A DNA stretch of 64,000 nt from FEN-1297 sp963834015 (GCA_963834015.1 CAWIAG010000002.1:1488001-1552000); one strand, 5' to 3'. Counted from the first letter of the stretch, positions 17,587 through 27,526 are shown. The notes: a model not told the origin generated them from the letters alone. Made by a program: numbers and translations.

Positions 17587-19755
17587 TTACTTTCCTGCTG
17601 CAGCCGAACCGGTTCTTAATTCATCGCTTAATCGGGTGGCCTTATACAGGTCCTTTATCGCTTCCATCATTCCCGCGGAATGAACTGCAACAGTTCTGTT
17701 TGTTTCAGTCGTAAAAATAAAGTTACCGGGAAGGCTTTCAATATTACCGTCAAATGCAAGCCCTACAATTTGTGCCTTTTCATTAATAACAGGACTTCCC
17801 GAGTTACCTCCGGTAATATCATTTGTTGAAACAAAATTCATAGGTGTTTCTAAAACAAAGTCGGATGGTGGATTTTGCCACTCTTTTGGTAAATCAAAGG
17901 GATATTTTTTCCCGAATGCGTAATAGCGATCGTACAATCCGTAAAATGTTGTATACGGAGGAGCAATTGTCCCGTTATAAGGATATCCTTTAACTACCCC
18001 GTCAGAAATTCTTAAAGTAAATGTTGCATCGGGCGGGATTGAAGTTCCATAAATTTCAAATAGCGCCTTCCCCAACTCTTCGGAAAAGGTTGCATCCTGC
18101 GACGTAATTTCATTTACTTTCCCTTGAAGTTCGTCTTTTCGTTGTTGAGAATTAAGTATAAAATAAATAAAAGGATCGGTAGAACTGATAATGGCATCCG
18201 GGCCCTTTTTAATTAATTGCTTTATTTTATTAAGGCTGGCTATGGAAGAATTTCCAAGCATATAATCAACCGCGTCCTGCCCGGTCTTGCCCCCTGTTAT
18301 TTTTATAATTAATTCATTACTTGCGCCTATATATTTATAAAACCGGCCTATCTGTGCTTTAAGAATTTCATTTTGTAATTCAGAATCAAATTTGGGGGGG
18401 ATCAGCGAATTAATAGTACTGTCTAAATTAGTTCCTTTGTAAGCTGCTTCTCTGCTGCTATCAGGCATCTGTAATTGCTTTGCCAGATCCACTAAATTTT
18501 TAGCAATTATGAAATATTGTGAACTGAAACGCGGTATTATATTAAACGCAAAATATTCATCTGAAACAAGTTTAAGTCGCTTTTGCTCATCACTTATCTT
18601 GTCCCATAAATCACCGTATTTCATATTCAATTCAGGATTGGCTTTAACTGTGTCCTTCAATTTCCTTTCAAAATCAATCTTTTTACTCATAAGAACCGGA
18701 TCCCTTAAACCCGCAAGCATGCCCTTATATGCTTTTTGAGAATTGGAATATCCAAATAACTTATTTTGAAGGTCGGCTGCTTTCTCAGGATACTTTGAAA
18801 TTGCTCTTCTGTAGATATCTACAAAAGAATTCATTAGTTCTAAATTTCGCGGGTACTGAGTATCTCTGGCGTATTCAAGCTGTGCAATCGTTTTCAAACG
18901 GTCAGTATGCGCGGGGTTCCCTACTACAAATACAGGTTCACCCGGGGCTGCACCCGATTCACTCCAATGGAAATAATGCTCCGTTTTTAACGGCTTGCCG
19001 TTATCATATACTCTGAAAAAGTTACAATCAAGGTCGTACCTGGGGTATGTAAAATTATCATAATCACCGCCGAAATACCCCATTGCTGCTTCCGGAGAAA
19101 ATACTAATCTTACATCATTATACGTCTTATATTCGTATAATGAATATCTGCCTCCGTTAAAAAGTTTGACCACCTGAATTTTTAATCCCGTTGCTTTTCC
19201 TTCAGCAGCTTCAAGACTGTCAATAACTCTTTTTTCATCAGCTACTTTTTCTTCAGGAGTATTGCCTTCGATACTTGCAGATTGAACTTTTTCCGTTACG
19301 TCCTTTATCAGAACTAACTGGTCTACATATAATCCTTTTACCGGTCTTTCATCCTCAAGTGCAGCAGCATAAAAACCATTATTGTATAAATCTTCTCCCG
19401 GTTTTGTCACTTCCTCAACTGATTCCCTGCCGCAATGATGATTCGTCATCACCAACCCGTCAGATGATACGAATGACGCAGAACAGTAATTCGCAAATCT
19501 AAGCGCGGACATACGTACATAATCTAGCCATTCTTCGGATGGCTGGAAATTATATTCTTGTTTGAAATAACCCAATGGGGGATAATCGAAAGTCCACATT
19601 GTACCTGTATCATATTTGCCTGCTTTAACCGTATCAAGCATTAGCCAGGTATTTGAATCACGCACTGCCTTATGAGATAAAGAACATCCTGCAATGATAA
19701 ACATTGACAGCAGAAGTGTAAAAATGAAATTATATTTCTGTAATAAGTTCTTCAT
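17587..19755 (-). CDS. S46 family dipeptidyl-peptidase, DPP7-like lipoprotein
   Basis: A 722-residue serine peptidase of family S46. The signal peptide ends in a lipobox IAGC (Cys24), so it is probably a lipoprotein. The catalytic His is in MTNHHCGRES (about residue 107), the Asp region is YFGGDYDNFTYPRYD, and the nucleophile is in GGNSGSPV (about Ser652). The specificity position 18 residues after the Ser is Gly in LAFDGN; in Porphyromonas, DPP7 has Gly at this place and DPP11 has Arg. This predicts preference for a hydrophobic rather than acidic P1 residue. The enzyme releases dipeptides from peptides in the periplasm. It appears monocistronic. Confidence 0.93.
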   Translation of the reverse strand: MKNLLQKYNFIFTLLLSMFIIAGCSLSHKAVRDSNTWLMLDTVKAGKYDTGTMWTFDYPPLGYFKQEYNFQPSEEWLDYVRMSALRFANYCSASFVSSDGLVMTNHHCGRESVEEVTKPGEDLYNNGFYAAALEDERPVKGLYVDQLVLIKDVTEKVQSASIEGNTPEEKVADEKRVIDSLEAAEGKATGLKIQVVKLFNGGRYSLYEYKTYNDVRLVFSPEAAMGYFGGDYDNFTYPRYDLDCNFFRVYDNGKPLKTEHYFHWSESGAAPGEPVFVVGNPAHTDRLKTIAQLEYARDTQYPRNLELMNSFVDIYRRAISKYPEKAADLQNKLFGYSNSQKAYKGMLAGLRDPVLMSKKIDFERKLKDTVKANPELNMKYGDLWDKISDEQKRLKLVSDEYFAFNIIPRFSSQYFIIAKNLVDLAKQLQMPDSSREAAYKGTNLDSTINSLIPPKFDSELQNEILKAQIGRFYKYIGASNELIIKITGGKTGQDAVDYMLGNSSIASLNKIKQLIKKGPDAIISSTDPFIYFILNSQQRKDELQGKVNEITSQDATFSEELGKALFEIYGTSIPPDATFTLRISDGVVKGYPYNGTIAPPYTTFYGLYDRYYAFGKKYPFDLPKEWQNPPSDFVLETPMNFVSTNDITGGNSGSPVINEKAQIVGLAFDGNIESLPGNFIFTTETNRTVAVHSAGMMEAIKDLYKATRLSDELRTGSAAAGK

Positions 19756-20023
19756 AGCAATCCTGATATTAATTAATTAGATAATATTTTATCCGGTTTT
19801 GATATTGTAAATAATGGTTGATGCTGTTTTTGATATTTCATTAGCTTTGCGGAATAATTGTTTCGATGGGATTCTTTTTGCTTTTTACAAAGTCAAATTT
19901 GAAAGGATAATCCAAGTTGCGTCCCTTGTTATAATTGATAAAAGAGAATACAACTCTAACCTTTTCATTAACTTGAAAAGAATTTTCAACAATTTTCGGC
20001 TATCGGGAAATCAAAGCAAAAAA

Positions 20024-20347
20024 TTATATGTATGAATCCGGCTGATATAACGGTTCAATTTCCCATTCGTCTTCTAATGTACCAACACAGTGCGAACATT
20101 TTGGAACACTGAATACTACCTTCTCTTCATTAGGTGTTGCACGGACAAAGTTTAAGATTGTTTTACAACTTGAACATTGTACAACATGCGAAGTAGTAGT
20201 TTTTGTGCTGCATTCGGGGCATAAAAAACCTAATTCTCCGGGTGTTTCCTGCGGATTAACCAGGAAAATAGCATTACATTTTGAATTGTTGCATTTTGCG
20301 AAGTGCCACTTAACAGTATATTTAGTTGCGATAATCCTAGTCCTCAT
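20024..20347 (-). CDS. small protein with zinc-ribbon-type Cys pairs
   Basis: A 107-residue protein with four cysteine pairs: CNNSKC, CPEC, CSSC and CSHC. The spacing suggests two treble-clef or ribbon zinc sites. The C-terminus is acidic (EDEWEIEPLY). No catalytic motif is present. I do not recognise a named family; a nucleic-acid or protein binding role is plausible but unproven. It starts with ATG at 20347 and lies alone between two larger genes. Confidence 0.65.
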   Translation of the reverse strand: MRTRIIATKYTVKWHFAKCNNSKCNAIFLVNPQETPGELGFLCPECSTKTTTSHVVQCSSCKTILNFVRATPNEEKVVFSVPKCSHCVGTLEDEWEIEPLYQPDSYI

Positions 20348-20452
20348 ATTTTTCAGTTTCTAAAGTAAATACTTCTTGTAACAAAATCCATTCAAAAATA
20401 ATCCCCTTATGTTAATTATTTTCTATTGAATCAATTGTTTATTAATTTAAAT

Positions 20453-20480
20453 TTGACATTCAAAATTATAAACTTATAAC
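20453..20480 (+). promoter_or_regulatory. candidate sigma-70-type promoter of manB
   Basis: TTGACA at 20453-20458 and TATAAC at 20475-20480 with a 16-base spacer, about 75 bases before the manB ATG. The -35 box is a perfect consensus and the -10 box matches five of six bases. In this AT-rich stretch the -10 could also be an overlapping TTATAA. Confidence 0.35.
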
Positions 20481-20555
20481 TTATAATGTAATTCAGTAAT
20501 AATTCCATGATTTATTTTTAAATATTTTCATTAAAATTTAACCGGAGTTTAACTA

Positions 20556-21901
20556 ATGGATAAAATAGATTGTTTTAAGGCCTATGATATAAGGGGAAAA
20601 GTTCCCGGAGATCTTAACCCGGAGCTTGCCTATAAAATAGGGCTTACTTTTGCAAAATATATTAATGCCGGAAAAGTTGTTATAGGACATGACGCACGTA
20701 AATCTTCGGAAGAAATTTCCAATGCACTTTGTAAAGGTTTAACTGATTATGGAGCAAATGTTATCGATATAGGCCTTTGCGGCACTGAAATGATTTATTA
20801 TGGTACTCCATATCTGGAGGCTGATGGAGGAATTATGATTACCGCCAGCCATAACCCGCCGGAATACAACGGTATGAAATTCGTTGGTAAAGGTTCCGTA
20901 CCTATTGGATATGATACCGGTTTGCAAATTATCGAACAGATGATTTTAACGAACGATCTGCCTAAACTTTCGGCAAATCCGGGCAGAGTTACTCAAAAAG
21001 ATATCATGCTTAGTTTCATTAATAATTTGAAACGTTTCTACGATGCAAAAAAAATAAAGCCTTTTAATGTAGTCGTTAATGCCGGCAACGGATGTGCCGG
21101 ACTTCTTTAAATGCAATTGAAAAAGACCTTCCCGTAAAAATGATTAAAGTATTTTTTGATCCCGATCCTGATTTTCCGAACGGTGTTCCGAATCCTTTGT
21201 TGACCGAAAACAGGCAGGTTACTATCGACGCTGTTTTATCCGGCAAAGCCGATCTTGGTGTAGCCTGGGATGGCGATTACGACCGTTGTTTCTTCTTTGA
21301 TGAAAAAGGAAACTTTATCGAAGGTTACTATATAGTAGGATTACTGGCAAAATCAATTTTGAAAAAAAATCCCGGTGAAAATATTATTCACGATCCAAGA
21401 CTTGTCTGGAACACCGTTGAAGTTGTCAGGAACAGCGGCGGCATTCCCATACTTTCAAAAAGCGGTCATGCCTTCATTAAAGCCAAAATGAGAGAGGTAA
21501 ACGCAATTTACGGCGGGGAAATGTCTGCACATCATTACTTCCGCGATAATTCTTATTCGGACAGCGGCATGATTCCGTTTTTATTAATTATGCAGCTTAT
21601 GTCTGAAGAAAACAAACCTCTTTCACAGCTAGTGGAAGAAATGATCCATAATTACCCGTGTTCAGGTGAAATAAATTCCAAGATCGCTAATCCTGCTGCT
21701 AAACTTGAGGAAATTGAAAAGAAATATTCAAACGGTAAAGTTGATTACCTTGATGGTGTAAGTGTTGAATTCGAAAATTGGCGCTTCAATTTAAGAATTT
21801 CAAACACAGAACCGATTATCCGTCTTAATGTTGAAAGCAGGGGCAATATAAATTTAATGAAGGAAAAAACCGATGAACTTCTAAATGCAATTAGAAGCTG
21901 A
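20556..21901 (+). pseudogene. manB: phosphomannomutase/phosphoglucomutase, frameshifted
   Basis: Two overlapping frames, 20556-21110 and 21092-21901, together encode one alpha-D-phosphohexomutase of about 448 residues, the usual family length. The first half has the substrate start KAYDIRGKVPG and the phosphoserine loop TASHNPPEYNG. The second half has the magnesium loop DGDYDRC, the sugar loop GGEMSAHHYF and the phosphate-binding RISNTEPIIRL. The frame breaks at 21105-21108, where CTTCTTTAAATG reads Leu-Leu-stop; re-reading one T gives Leu-Leu-Leu-Asn and restores the product. This is a single missing T in a short run, from mutation, assembly error or, less likely, programmed -1 shifting. 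The enzyme makes mannose-1-P or glucose-1-P for polysaccharides. Confidence 0.88.
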
Positions 21902-22081
21902 AAAGCCGGGCCTTAATAAAATCAACTATTCGGGTAGAATTAAATCTCCGGCGTTATTATGAACCAAGGAGTCTTACATATAAATCATTGATTTTCGGTA
22001 CATAATGTTAGGTGTAAATTGAAACACTCCCTATGCGAGCTTCAGGCTCAAAAAATTACATGCACATAATTTATATTGCCC

Positions 22082-22130
22082 TTGTAGAGACAGGGCATAG
22101 TTTACCACTTTGTTGCCCCGTCTCGTACAA
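22082..22130. repeat. GAGAC-type inverted repeat
   Basis: TTGTAGAGACAGGGC pairs imperfectly with GCCCCGTCTCGTACAA around an 18-base loop. It resembles the tighter palindrome at 28228-28249, so both probably belong to one dispersed family. Confidence 0.5.
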
Positions 22131-22202
22131 CTTTAGAGACAGGATCATTTATTATTTCACCATTCTGAATTAACGATATCCAAACCCCGAACAGGGTGAA
22201 AT

Positions 22203-22331
22203 GCCTGCTTGCCGGCAGGCAGGTTTATAGCAAAACAATCTCCCTAACAAACCTTTTCCTGAATCCTTCCTTGGAGGAAGGGATGGAATAGTAACAGTTA
22301 CTTAAAATATCTATGCCTATTTATTCACAAT
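22203..22331. repeat. intergenic palindromic repeat copy 1
   Basis: A composite stretch: CCTGCTTGCCGGCAGGCAGG (22203-22222), then AACAAACC, CCTGAATCC and an ATCCTTCC-TTGG-AGGAAGGGAT hairpin, then GGAATAGTAACAGTTA. The last segments match the copy at 31868-31980, including TAGTAACAGTTA. It occupies most of the right half of the 484-base spacer 21902-22385, which holds no gene. Confidence 0.6.
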
Positions 22332-22385
22332 GTTAAATTTATCGTGTTCCGCAGGATGTATAATGTGAAAATTATCTTAAATCCA

Positions 22386-23420
22386 TTACCGTAATTTTTT
22401 TACCGCTTCCTTTAAATGATCTATAGTAAAATCTCTGAAATTCCAATCACCCAAAACCTTTCCGTTTTGTAAGAGCCATACTCTTGGAGGTGAACCTTTA
22501 ATAAGTGTAAAAAATTCTTCCTCATTCAGAAGTTTATAAGGATAATTTGTTTTGGTTTTTGTAATAAATTCAGGAAGCTGTTTCTCATCTCCTAATAGCA
22601 GAAAATATACCTGAGGCAGATTCATTTCCTTGTTTAGCTTGCCAATTTCCGCTGCTGTTGCTACGCAATCCTCACATTCCATATTAAGGACTGCTACTAT
22701 TTCTTTCCCTTTCTTAAAATCAGCAATAACACCGCCGCTGAAATTCTTAAAACCTGCAACAGGCAGACTGTCATTCCCCTTCATTACACGAAAAGAAGTG
22801 GTATCTCTTTTTCTAACCGGGATTGCCGTCTGTGGTTTATTTATATTCTTATCTCTTGCAGCAAAAGTAGAATCCCTTTTTGTTACTTTAGTACTCCTGT
22901 TTCCGGTTACTATCATGAAATGTTTTATGGGGAAGAACAGAAATACCGGGACAAATGAAATTATTATAAATAAAGCCGGTAATATCCATTTTTTAGCCGT
23001 TTCGATTTCTATCTGCCTGTAAAGATAAACAAGTGCCGCCAGCAGGAAAATATTTTTTATTATTGCCTCTAAGGGTGTCATAATAATTATTTGTCCAAAG
23101 CAGCCGCATTCACCTCCAAAACCCTTGTAAATAATTACCCGGATTAAATCCAGGGTAAAGAACACAAGTAAAGCAATTGCCGCCGGGATAAAAATCCTTT
23201 TTATATAATTGTTTTGCAGGAAAGACAAACCAAGAAAAATCTCAAATGCTATATTAAGCCGAGCAAGAATTGTTACGGCAAGCCAGCTTGTTACTCCGTG
23301 GGAGATAAGCTCAACTTCAAACGCAAGGATAGGAAATAGTTTTACAACACCTGAAAAAATAAACAGGCAGCCGATAAAAATTTTTATCGCAAGAATTTTA
23401 TGTGATTTTGAAATCCTGAT
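22386..23420 (-). CDS. MauE/DoxX-like membrane domain fused to thioredoxin domain
   Basis: A ~344-residue fusion. The N-terminal half has four or five helices with IFSGVVKLFP and the ECGCFGQ motif of MauE/DoxX-type proteins. After a Lys/Thr-rich linker comes a thioredoxin-like domain with the redox pair CEDC in LNMECEDCVATAAE and a cis-Pro-like SPPRVWLL. The plan suggests membrane electron transfer to thiols in the periplasm. The start is odd. An ATG is absent; a TTG at 23228 would remove the first helices. The frame is open back to 23420, where GGAGG sits at ideal spacing before an ATC codon, with ATT at 23414 as another option. I annotate the longer form. Confidence 0.75.
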   Translation of the reverse strand: MRISKSHKILAIKIFIGCLFIFSGVVKLFPILAFEVELISHGVTSWLAVTILARLNIAFEIFLGLSFLQNNYIKRIFIPAAIALLVFFTLDLIRVIIYKGFGGECGCFGQIIIMTPLEAIIKNIFLLAALVYLYRQIEIETAKKWILPALFIIISFVPVFLFFPIKHFMIVTGNRSTKVTKRDSTFAARDKNINKPQTAIPVRKRDTTSFRVMKGNDSLPVAGFKNFSGGVIADFKKGKEIVAVLNMECEDCVATAAEIGKLNKEMNLPQVYFLLLGDEKQLPEFITKTKTNYPYKLLNEEEFFTLIKGSPPRVWLLQNGKVLGDWNFRDFTIDHLKEAVKKLR

Positions 23421-23499
23421 TTAATCCTCCTAAAAATATGAATACAAATAAATAACCCACAACCTTCAACGAGGGTTGTCATATTAATAAAATATCTTT

Positions 23500-24903
23500 C
23501 TAACTTGCAGTTACCTTAAATCCCTTCATCATCCACTTCCTTGCTAAGAATAGACCAATGGGACTAATAACCGCGATCAACCCATAAATAAACCACATTG
23601 TTTCGGTATGCGTCTGCGAAGGCGGAACACCTGCTGGACAATAATGCATAAGGAACCAGCCGGCATATAAGCTTGTAACTACTTTTGTTAAAAACCATGG
23701 GAACTGCCCGATGCCCATATAGATTCCCGTCATTCCTTTAGGTGCAATTTCAGCAACCCATTGAAGGAATCTAGGCTGCCACATAGCTTCGCCAATTGTC
23801 ATTATAAATAAGAATGCAAATAATGTATAAATATTAGGACCCATGGTGAGCAGAAAAGTCGGGGAAGCCATAACAAGCGTTCCGGCAATCATCATTTTAT
23901 AAGGATTTCGTTTTATGGTTAACGCAGCTATCATTGGGGTTAAAATGAAAATCATAATAGGATTTAGATTTACAAAAAACTCAAAGTTATCGCTGACAAC
24001 GCCTGTAAAGGCCCTGCTGCAATATTGCGGAAGAGTAAGCCAGTTATGAGCGAATAAAGTCTGCACGGGAATTAATACAAAAATAAAATAAAGAAACCGC
24101 ATATCCTTTAAAGGGAAGTTTTTCATATAATATTTTATTTTTTCTTTCAGAGGCATTTCCTCTTCCTCTTCTTTGTTCTCTTCGTTGCCCTCTTCAACAT
24201 CTTTGTGGCTTACGGCTTCCTTAATGGCTTTCTTTGTAATTAATAAAGTAACCGCCAAAATCCCTGCAACAGTTAATGCAGCATATACCCAGAACACACC
24301 GAGTATTCCGAAACTTTTTCTAACCGGGGGAGAAATAATTCCCGGAAGGAACCCGCCAAGATTCATTATAGCATAAAGCATAGCATAACCCATTGCTGAG
24401 TTTTTTGCAGTCATAAGCTGCTTAACACCGGCATAGGCTGCAGGCTGGTAAATTCCATAGCCGAGAACTATCCATAGTATACCAATCATAGCATAATTAT
24501 GGATTCCTGTCCATAATCCTTTAACTGAAGTTATATCCGGGCCTGCGGCTAAAAATATCCTGCCGACAAGCATAAGAGATAATGAAATAATAAATGCCCG
24601 GCGCACCCCGATAAGATCAACTGTGGCGCCAAGGAATAACATGCTTAATGTTATTCCCGCAGTTAATATGCCTACCATTTGATCGGCATTAATATCGTTT
24701 AAGCCGGCATAATTATTAAAATAAATCGCTAATAAAGAAAGAACGCCGAAATAAGTTAAGCCTTCAAGCAGGTAAGATATATTTATTCCCCACATTGCCT
24801 TGGATGATTTAAACAAATCCTTAAAAGGTTGTGTTACTTCCTGGATTGTCTGTTTAAAAATATTCGTCTTTTGGACGTTTTCTGTTGTTTGAGTTTCGCT
24901 CAT
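23500..24903 (-). CDS. POT/PTR-like MFS transporter
   Basis: A 467-residue membrane protein with about 12-14 helices. MWGINISYLLEGLTYFGVLSLL with a helix-1 Glu and YFNNYAGLNDINADQMVG resemble the proton-dependent oligopeptide (POT/PTR) branch of the major facilitator family. A charged loop of Glu and Lys lies between the halves (EEGNEENKEEEEE). Family members import di- and tripeptides or related solutes with protons; the true substrate here is unknown. The start ATG at 24903 is preceded by CGGGAATTTT. It is monocistronic. Confidence 0.78.
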   Translation of the reverse strand: MSETQTTENVQKTNIFKQTIQEVTQPFKDLFKSSKAMWGINISYLLEGLTYFGVLSLLAIYFNNYAGLNDINADQMVGILTAGITLSMLFLGATVDLIGVRRAFIISLSLMLVGRIFLAAGPDITSVKGLWTGIHNYAMIGILWIVLGYGIYQPAAYAGVKQLMTAKNSAMGYAMLYAIMNLGGFLPGIISPPVRKSFGILGVFWVYAALTVAGILAVTLLITKKAIKEAVSHKDVEEGNEENKEEEEEMPLKEKIKYYMKNFPLKDMRFLYFIFVLIPVQTLFAHNWLTLPQYCSRAFTGVVSDNFEFFVNLNPIMIFILTPMIAALTIKRNPYKMMIAGTLVMASPTFLLTMGPNIYTLFAFLFIMTIGEAMWQPRFLQWVAEIAPKGMTGIYMGIGQFPWFLTKVVTSLYAGWFLMHYCPAGVPPSQTHTETMWFIYGLIAVISPIGLFLARKWMMKGFKVTAS

Positions 24904-25057
24904 AAAATTCCCGTATTATTTTACCGTAAACATAATTGAAACAATAATTAATTAAAACCGGAAAACATTAGAATATTATTTTCGTATCAATATTTTTTTA
25001 GATAAGATTATCATACGATTGAATATTTGTGTAAGAATCAAATATTTTATTTTTTCA

Positions 25058-25165
25058 AAGTCCCGGAGGGACGAAATATTTATAACAAACCATCGAGCAA
25101 CAAATCTGATCCCAAAATCCCAGAGGGATGACATAGAAACGGATTTGTAACATATCTCAACTATT
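25058..25165. repeat. intergenic palindromic repeat copy 2
   Basis: Two hairpins: GTCCC-GGA-GGGAC (25060-25072) followed by GAAATATTTATAACAAA, and ATCCC-AGA-GGGAT (25117-25129) followed by GACATAGAAACGGATTTGTAACATATCT. The same order and spacing occur at 31868-31980. It lies in the 385-base spacer 24904-25288, which has no gene. Confidence 0.75.
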
Positions 25166-25288
25166 CTATTCGCAGTATCTTATTTACTATTATTACTCGT
25201 ATAATATAATATTAGCAAAAATTATATTAAATTCACTCCCATTGTGTAAAAATAATATATTATCAGAATATTCAGTCAAAGTTTAGAA

Positions 25289-25903
25289 ATGAATAAAATT
25301 AAATGGATTATCTTCGATGTAGGCGGAATAATTGTGCCGGAAACCGGACAGTTTAGGAATCACAAAATTGCAACTCTATTAAATGTTCCCGATGAACAAT
25401 TAAACGAGATTGCTGACAAATTTCAACGGCAGATAACATCAGGATCAATGACTTTACTTGAGTTGTACACGATTATTGTTGATAAATTATCGGCCCGAAT
25501 ATCCCCTGATTATCTATTGCAAGAACATATTAATGAATATGTAAGGCTTGGAATAATTCATAATGCTGATGTTGTTCATTTTATTGAAACATTAAAAAAA
25601 GAATACAAGGTTGCTTGTCTGACAAACGTTGAGATTGAGATCGCTGATGTTTGCAGGGAAACAGGATTATATGATTATTTTGACAAAGTATTTATATCGA
25701 CAGAACTAAAAATGCAGAAACCGGATTTAGAAATTTATTCTAAAGTATTGGCAGAATTAAACTGTCTTCCAATTGAAACCATTTTTATTGATGATAAAAT
25801 TGAAAATGTAGTAGCAGCAAACAAACTGGGAATCTATGGCTTGCATTACTCTAATTTAAATCAATTGAAATCCGATATAGAATATATTTGTAGGTTACCT
25901 TGA
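25289..25903 (+). CDS. HAD-superfamily hydrolase
   Basis: A 204-residue HAD subfamily IA phosphatase-like enzyme. Motif I is FDVGGII with the nucleophile Asp, motif II is the Thr in CLTNVE, motif III is the Lys in KMQKPDLEIY and motif IV is the IDD in IFIDDKIENV. The GG after the nucleophile replaces the usual second Asp; this is common in the YihX and epoxide-hydrolase-N branch. Substrate is unknown. It is monocistronic. Confidence 0.87.
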   Translation: MNKIKWIIFDVGGIIVPETGQFRNHKIATLLNVPDEQLNEIADKFQRQITSGSMTLLELYTIIVDKLSARISPDYLLQEHINEYVRLGIIHNADVVHFIETLKKEYKVACLTNVEIEIADVCRETGLYDYFDKVFISTELKMQKPDLEIYSKVLAELNCLPIETIFIDDKIENVVAANKLGIYGLHYSNLNQLKSDIEYICRLP

Positions 25904-26034
25904 TGGAGATATCATTAAATTACTTAATTTCTAGGTTATTAGGTTGGAAGTTAATATCCTGATAAAATTTTATAACATATTAAAAAATATAATTCATTAG
26001 CTTGGTACCTTGATAATAAAGGACTTAATTATAT

Positions 26035-27153
26035 TTAAATCGTTAGCGCTCCTTCCAAATCCTCAATCAAATCTTCGTAATGCTCCAGCCCGATTGATAA
26101 TCGTAAAAGAGTCTGCGGAGTTTTGGTGTCGGGACCTTCAACCGATGCACGGTGCTCTATTAAACTTTCAGGCCCGCCGAGGCTGGTAGCTCTTGTGAAG
26201 AGATTAACTTTTGCAGCAACCTTCATTGCTTCTTCCTTACCACCCTTAACTTCAAAAGAAATCATACCGCCGTATAATTTCATTTGTACGGAAGCTAAAT
26301 TGTGGCCGGGATGCTTTACCAGTCCGGGGTAATAAACTGCAGCCACAGCCGGATGGGATTTCAAAAATTCAGCAATGTGCATTGCACTCTCCGACTGGCA
26401 TCGTATCCTCAACGGAAGTGTTTGAATGCCCCGTAATGTAAGCCAGCACTCAAAAGGCGAAGGCACAGCACCGCCTGATTTTTGTATTTCCCTTACCTTC
26501 AGGAAAAAACTGCTGCTTTCTCCTGTTATTATAGCTCCGCCAAGTATATCGCTATGCCCGCCTATATATTTTGTTGTTGCGTGCATTACCAGGTCAACAC
26601 CAAAATCTAAAGGCGACTGAAGTATTGGAGTTGCCCATGTGTTATCGCATACTACTATTGCACCGGTACTATGCGCGGTCTTGGAAACTTTCTGAAGGTC
26701 AATAATTTTCAGCAGTGGGTTGGAAGGCGTTTCAACCCAGATTAGTTTTGTTTCTTTTCTTATTTCAGCACTTAAATTTTTTATATTCACCATATCAACA
26801 AAGCTTGAACTTATCCCCCATGGTTCAAAAAGCTTTATTAAATGACGCGTTCCATGGTAAAGATCATCGCATGCAATTACATGATCGCCAGGTGAGAGAG
26901 ACTGAAGTACACTCATAGTAGCGGCAGATCCTGCCGAAAATGCTGCCGCTTCTGAACCTCCTTCCAGCTCGGTAAGACACTCCTCAAGGGATTCGCGGTT
27001 AGGATTGCCGCTGCGTGAATAGTTAAAGCCTTTTGGATAACCGCCGTCGGGCGCACGTTCAAATGTAGTTGTTAAATGTATGGGCGGTGTTACTGCACCT
27101 GTTGCCGGATCTGAATTCCTTCCGGTATGGACTGCTATAGTTTCAATTCTCAT
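26035..27153 (-). CDS. cystathionine gamma-synthase/lyase family PLP enzyme
   Basis: A 372-residue trans-sulfuration PLP enzyme. Motifs in order: the N-terminal TIAVHTGRNSDPATGAV, the PLP phosphate contact YSRSGNPNRE, the cofactor Asp in IVVCDNTWATP, the PLP Lys in HATTKYIGGHSD and the C-terminal SLGGPESLIEHRAS. Members are cystathionine gamma-synthase, cystathionine gamma-lyase, methionine gamma-lyase or homocysteine synthase; residues visible here do not separate them. No met or cys genes are adjacent. It is likely monocistronic. Confidence 0.92.
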   Translation of the reverse strand: MRIETIAVHTGRNSDPATGAVTPPIHLTTTFERAPDGGYPKGFNYSRSGNPNRESLEECLTELEGGSEAAAFSAGSAATMSVLQSLSPGDHVIACDDLYHGTRHLIKLFEPWGISSSFVDMVNIKNLSAEIRKETKLIWVETPSNPLLKIIDLQKVSKTAHSTGAIVVCDNTWATPILQSPLDFGVDLVMHATTKYIGGHSDILGGAIITGESSSFFLKVREIQKSGGAVPSPFECWLTLRGIQTLPLRIRCQSESAMHIAEFLKSHPAVAAVYYPGLVKHPGHNLASVQMKLYGGMISFEVKGGKEEAMKVAAKVNLFTRATSLGGPESLIEHRASVEGPDTKTPQTLLRLSIGLEHYEDLIEDLEGALTI

Positions 27154-27330
27154 TATTTGCTTTCAAAAATAAATTCTAAAATTAATGATGAAAAATAACA
27201 CTTCAACAAATTAAATGCGGGATAATTATGTTTAATCCCAATATATGAATGGTTTGTGTGTGGACTCTATAAAAGCATAAACTTTGATGAAAATAATAAA
27301 ATATGTAAGCAAAATATAATGTAGATTTTT

Positions 27331-27417
27331 TTCTAAGTTCCGCATGTAAGAAATTTCGTAGCCCGGATTAGCAATCCGGGAGTGCAAATCCCACCAGGGA
27401 TGACATAGTAAGGTATA
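27331..27417. repeat. intergenic palindromic repeat copy 3
   Basis: CCCGGATT-AGC-AATCCGGG (27362-27380) is a perfect 8-base-pair hairpin, followed by ATCCC-ACCA-GGGAT (27388-27401) and GACATAGTAAGGTA. The second hairpin and its GACATAGTAA tail match copies 2 and 4. It fills part of the gene-free spacer 27154-27526. Confidence 0.65.
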
Positions 27418-27526
27418 ATTGAGATCCCTTTGTTTGAATTATTTACATTTCAGTAATCACTTTAACTCACCGAAAATCGTAATAAGAGTATTGACGACCG
27501 CAACCAATTCACGGCTCTATATAAAA

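Noticed and set aside
19814..20035. 73-codon frame on the plus strand
   Set aside because: It has no ribosome site or recognisable motif and overlaps the end of the zinc-ribbon gene on the other strand; composition fits spacer DNA.
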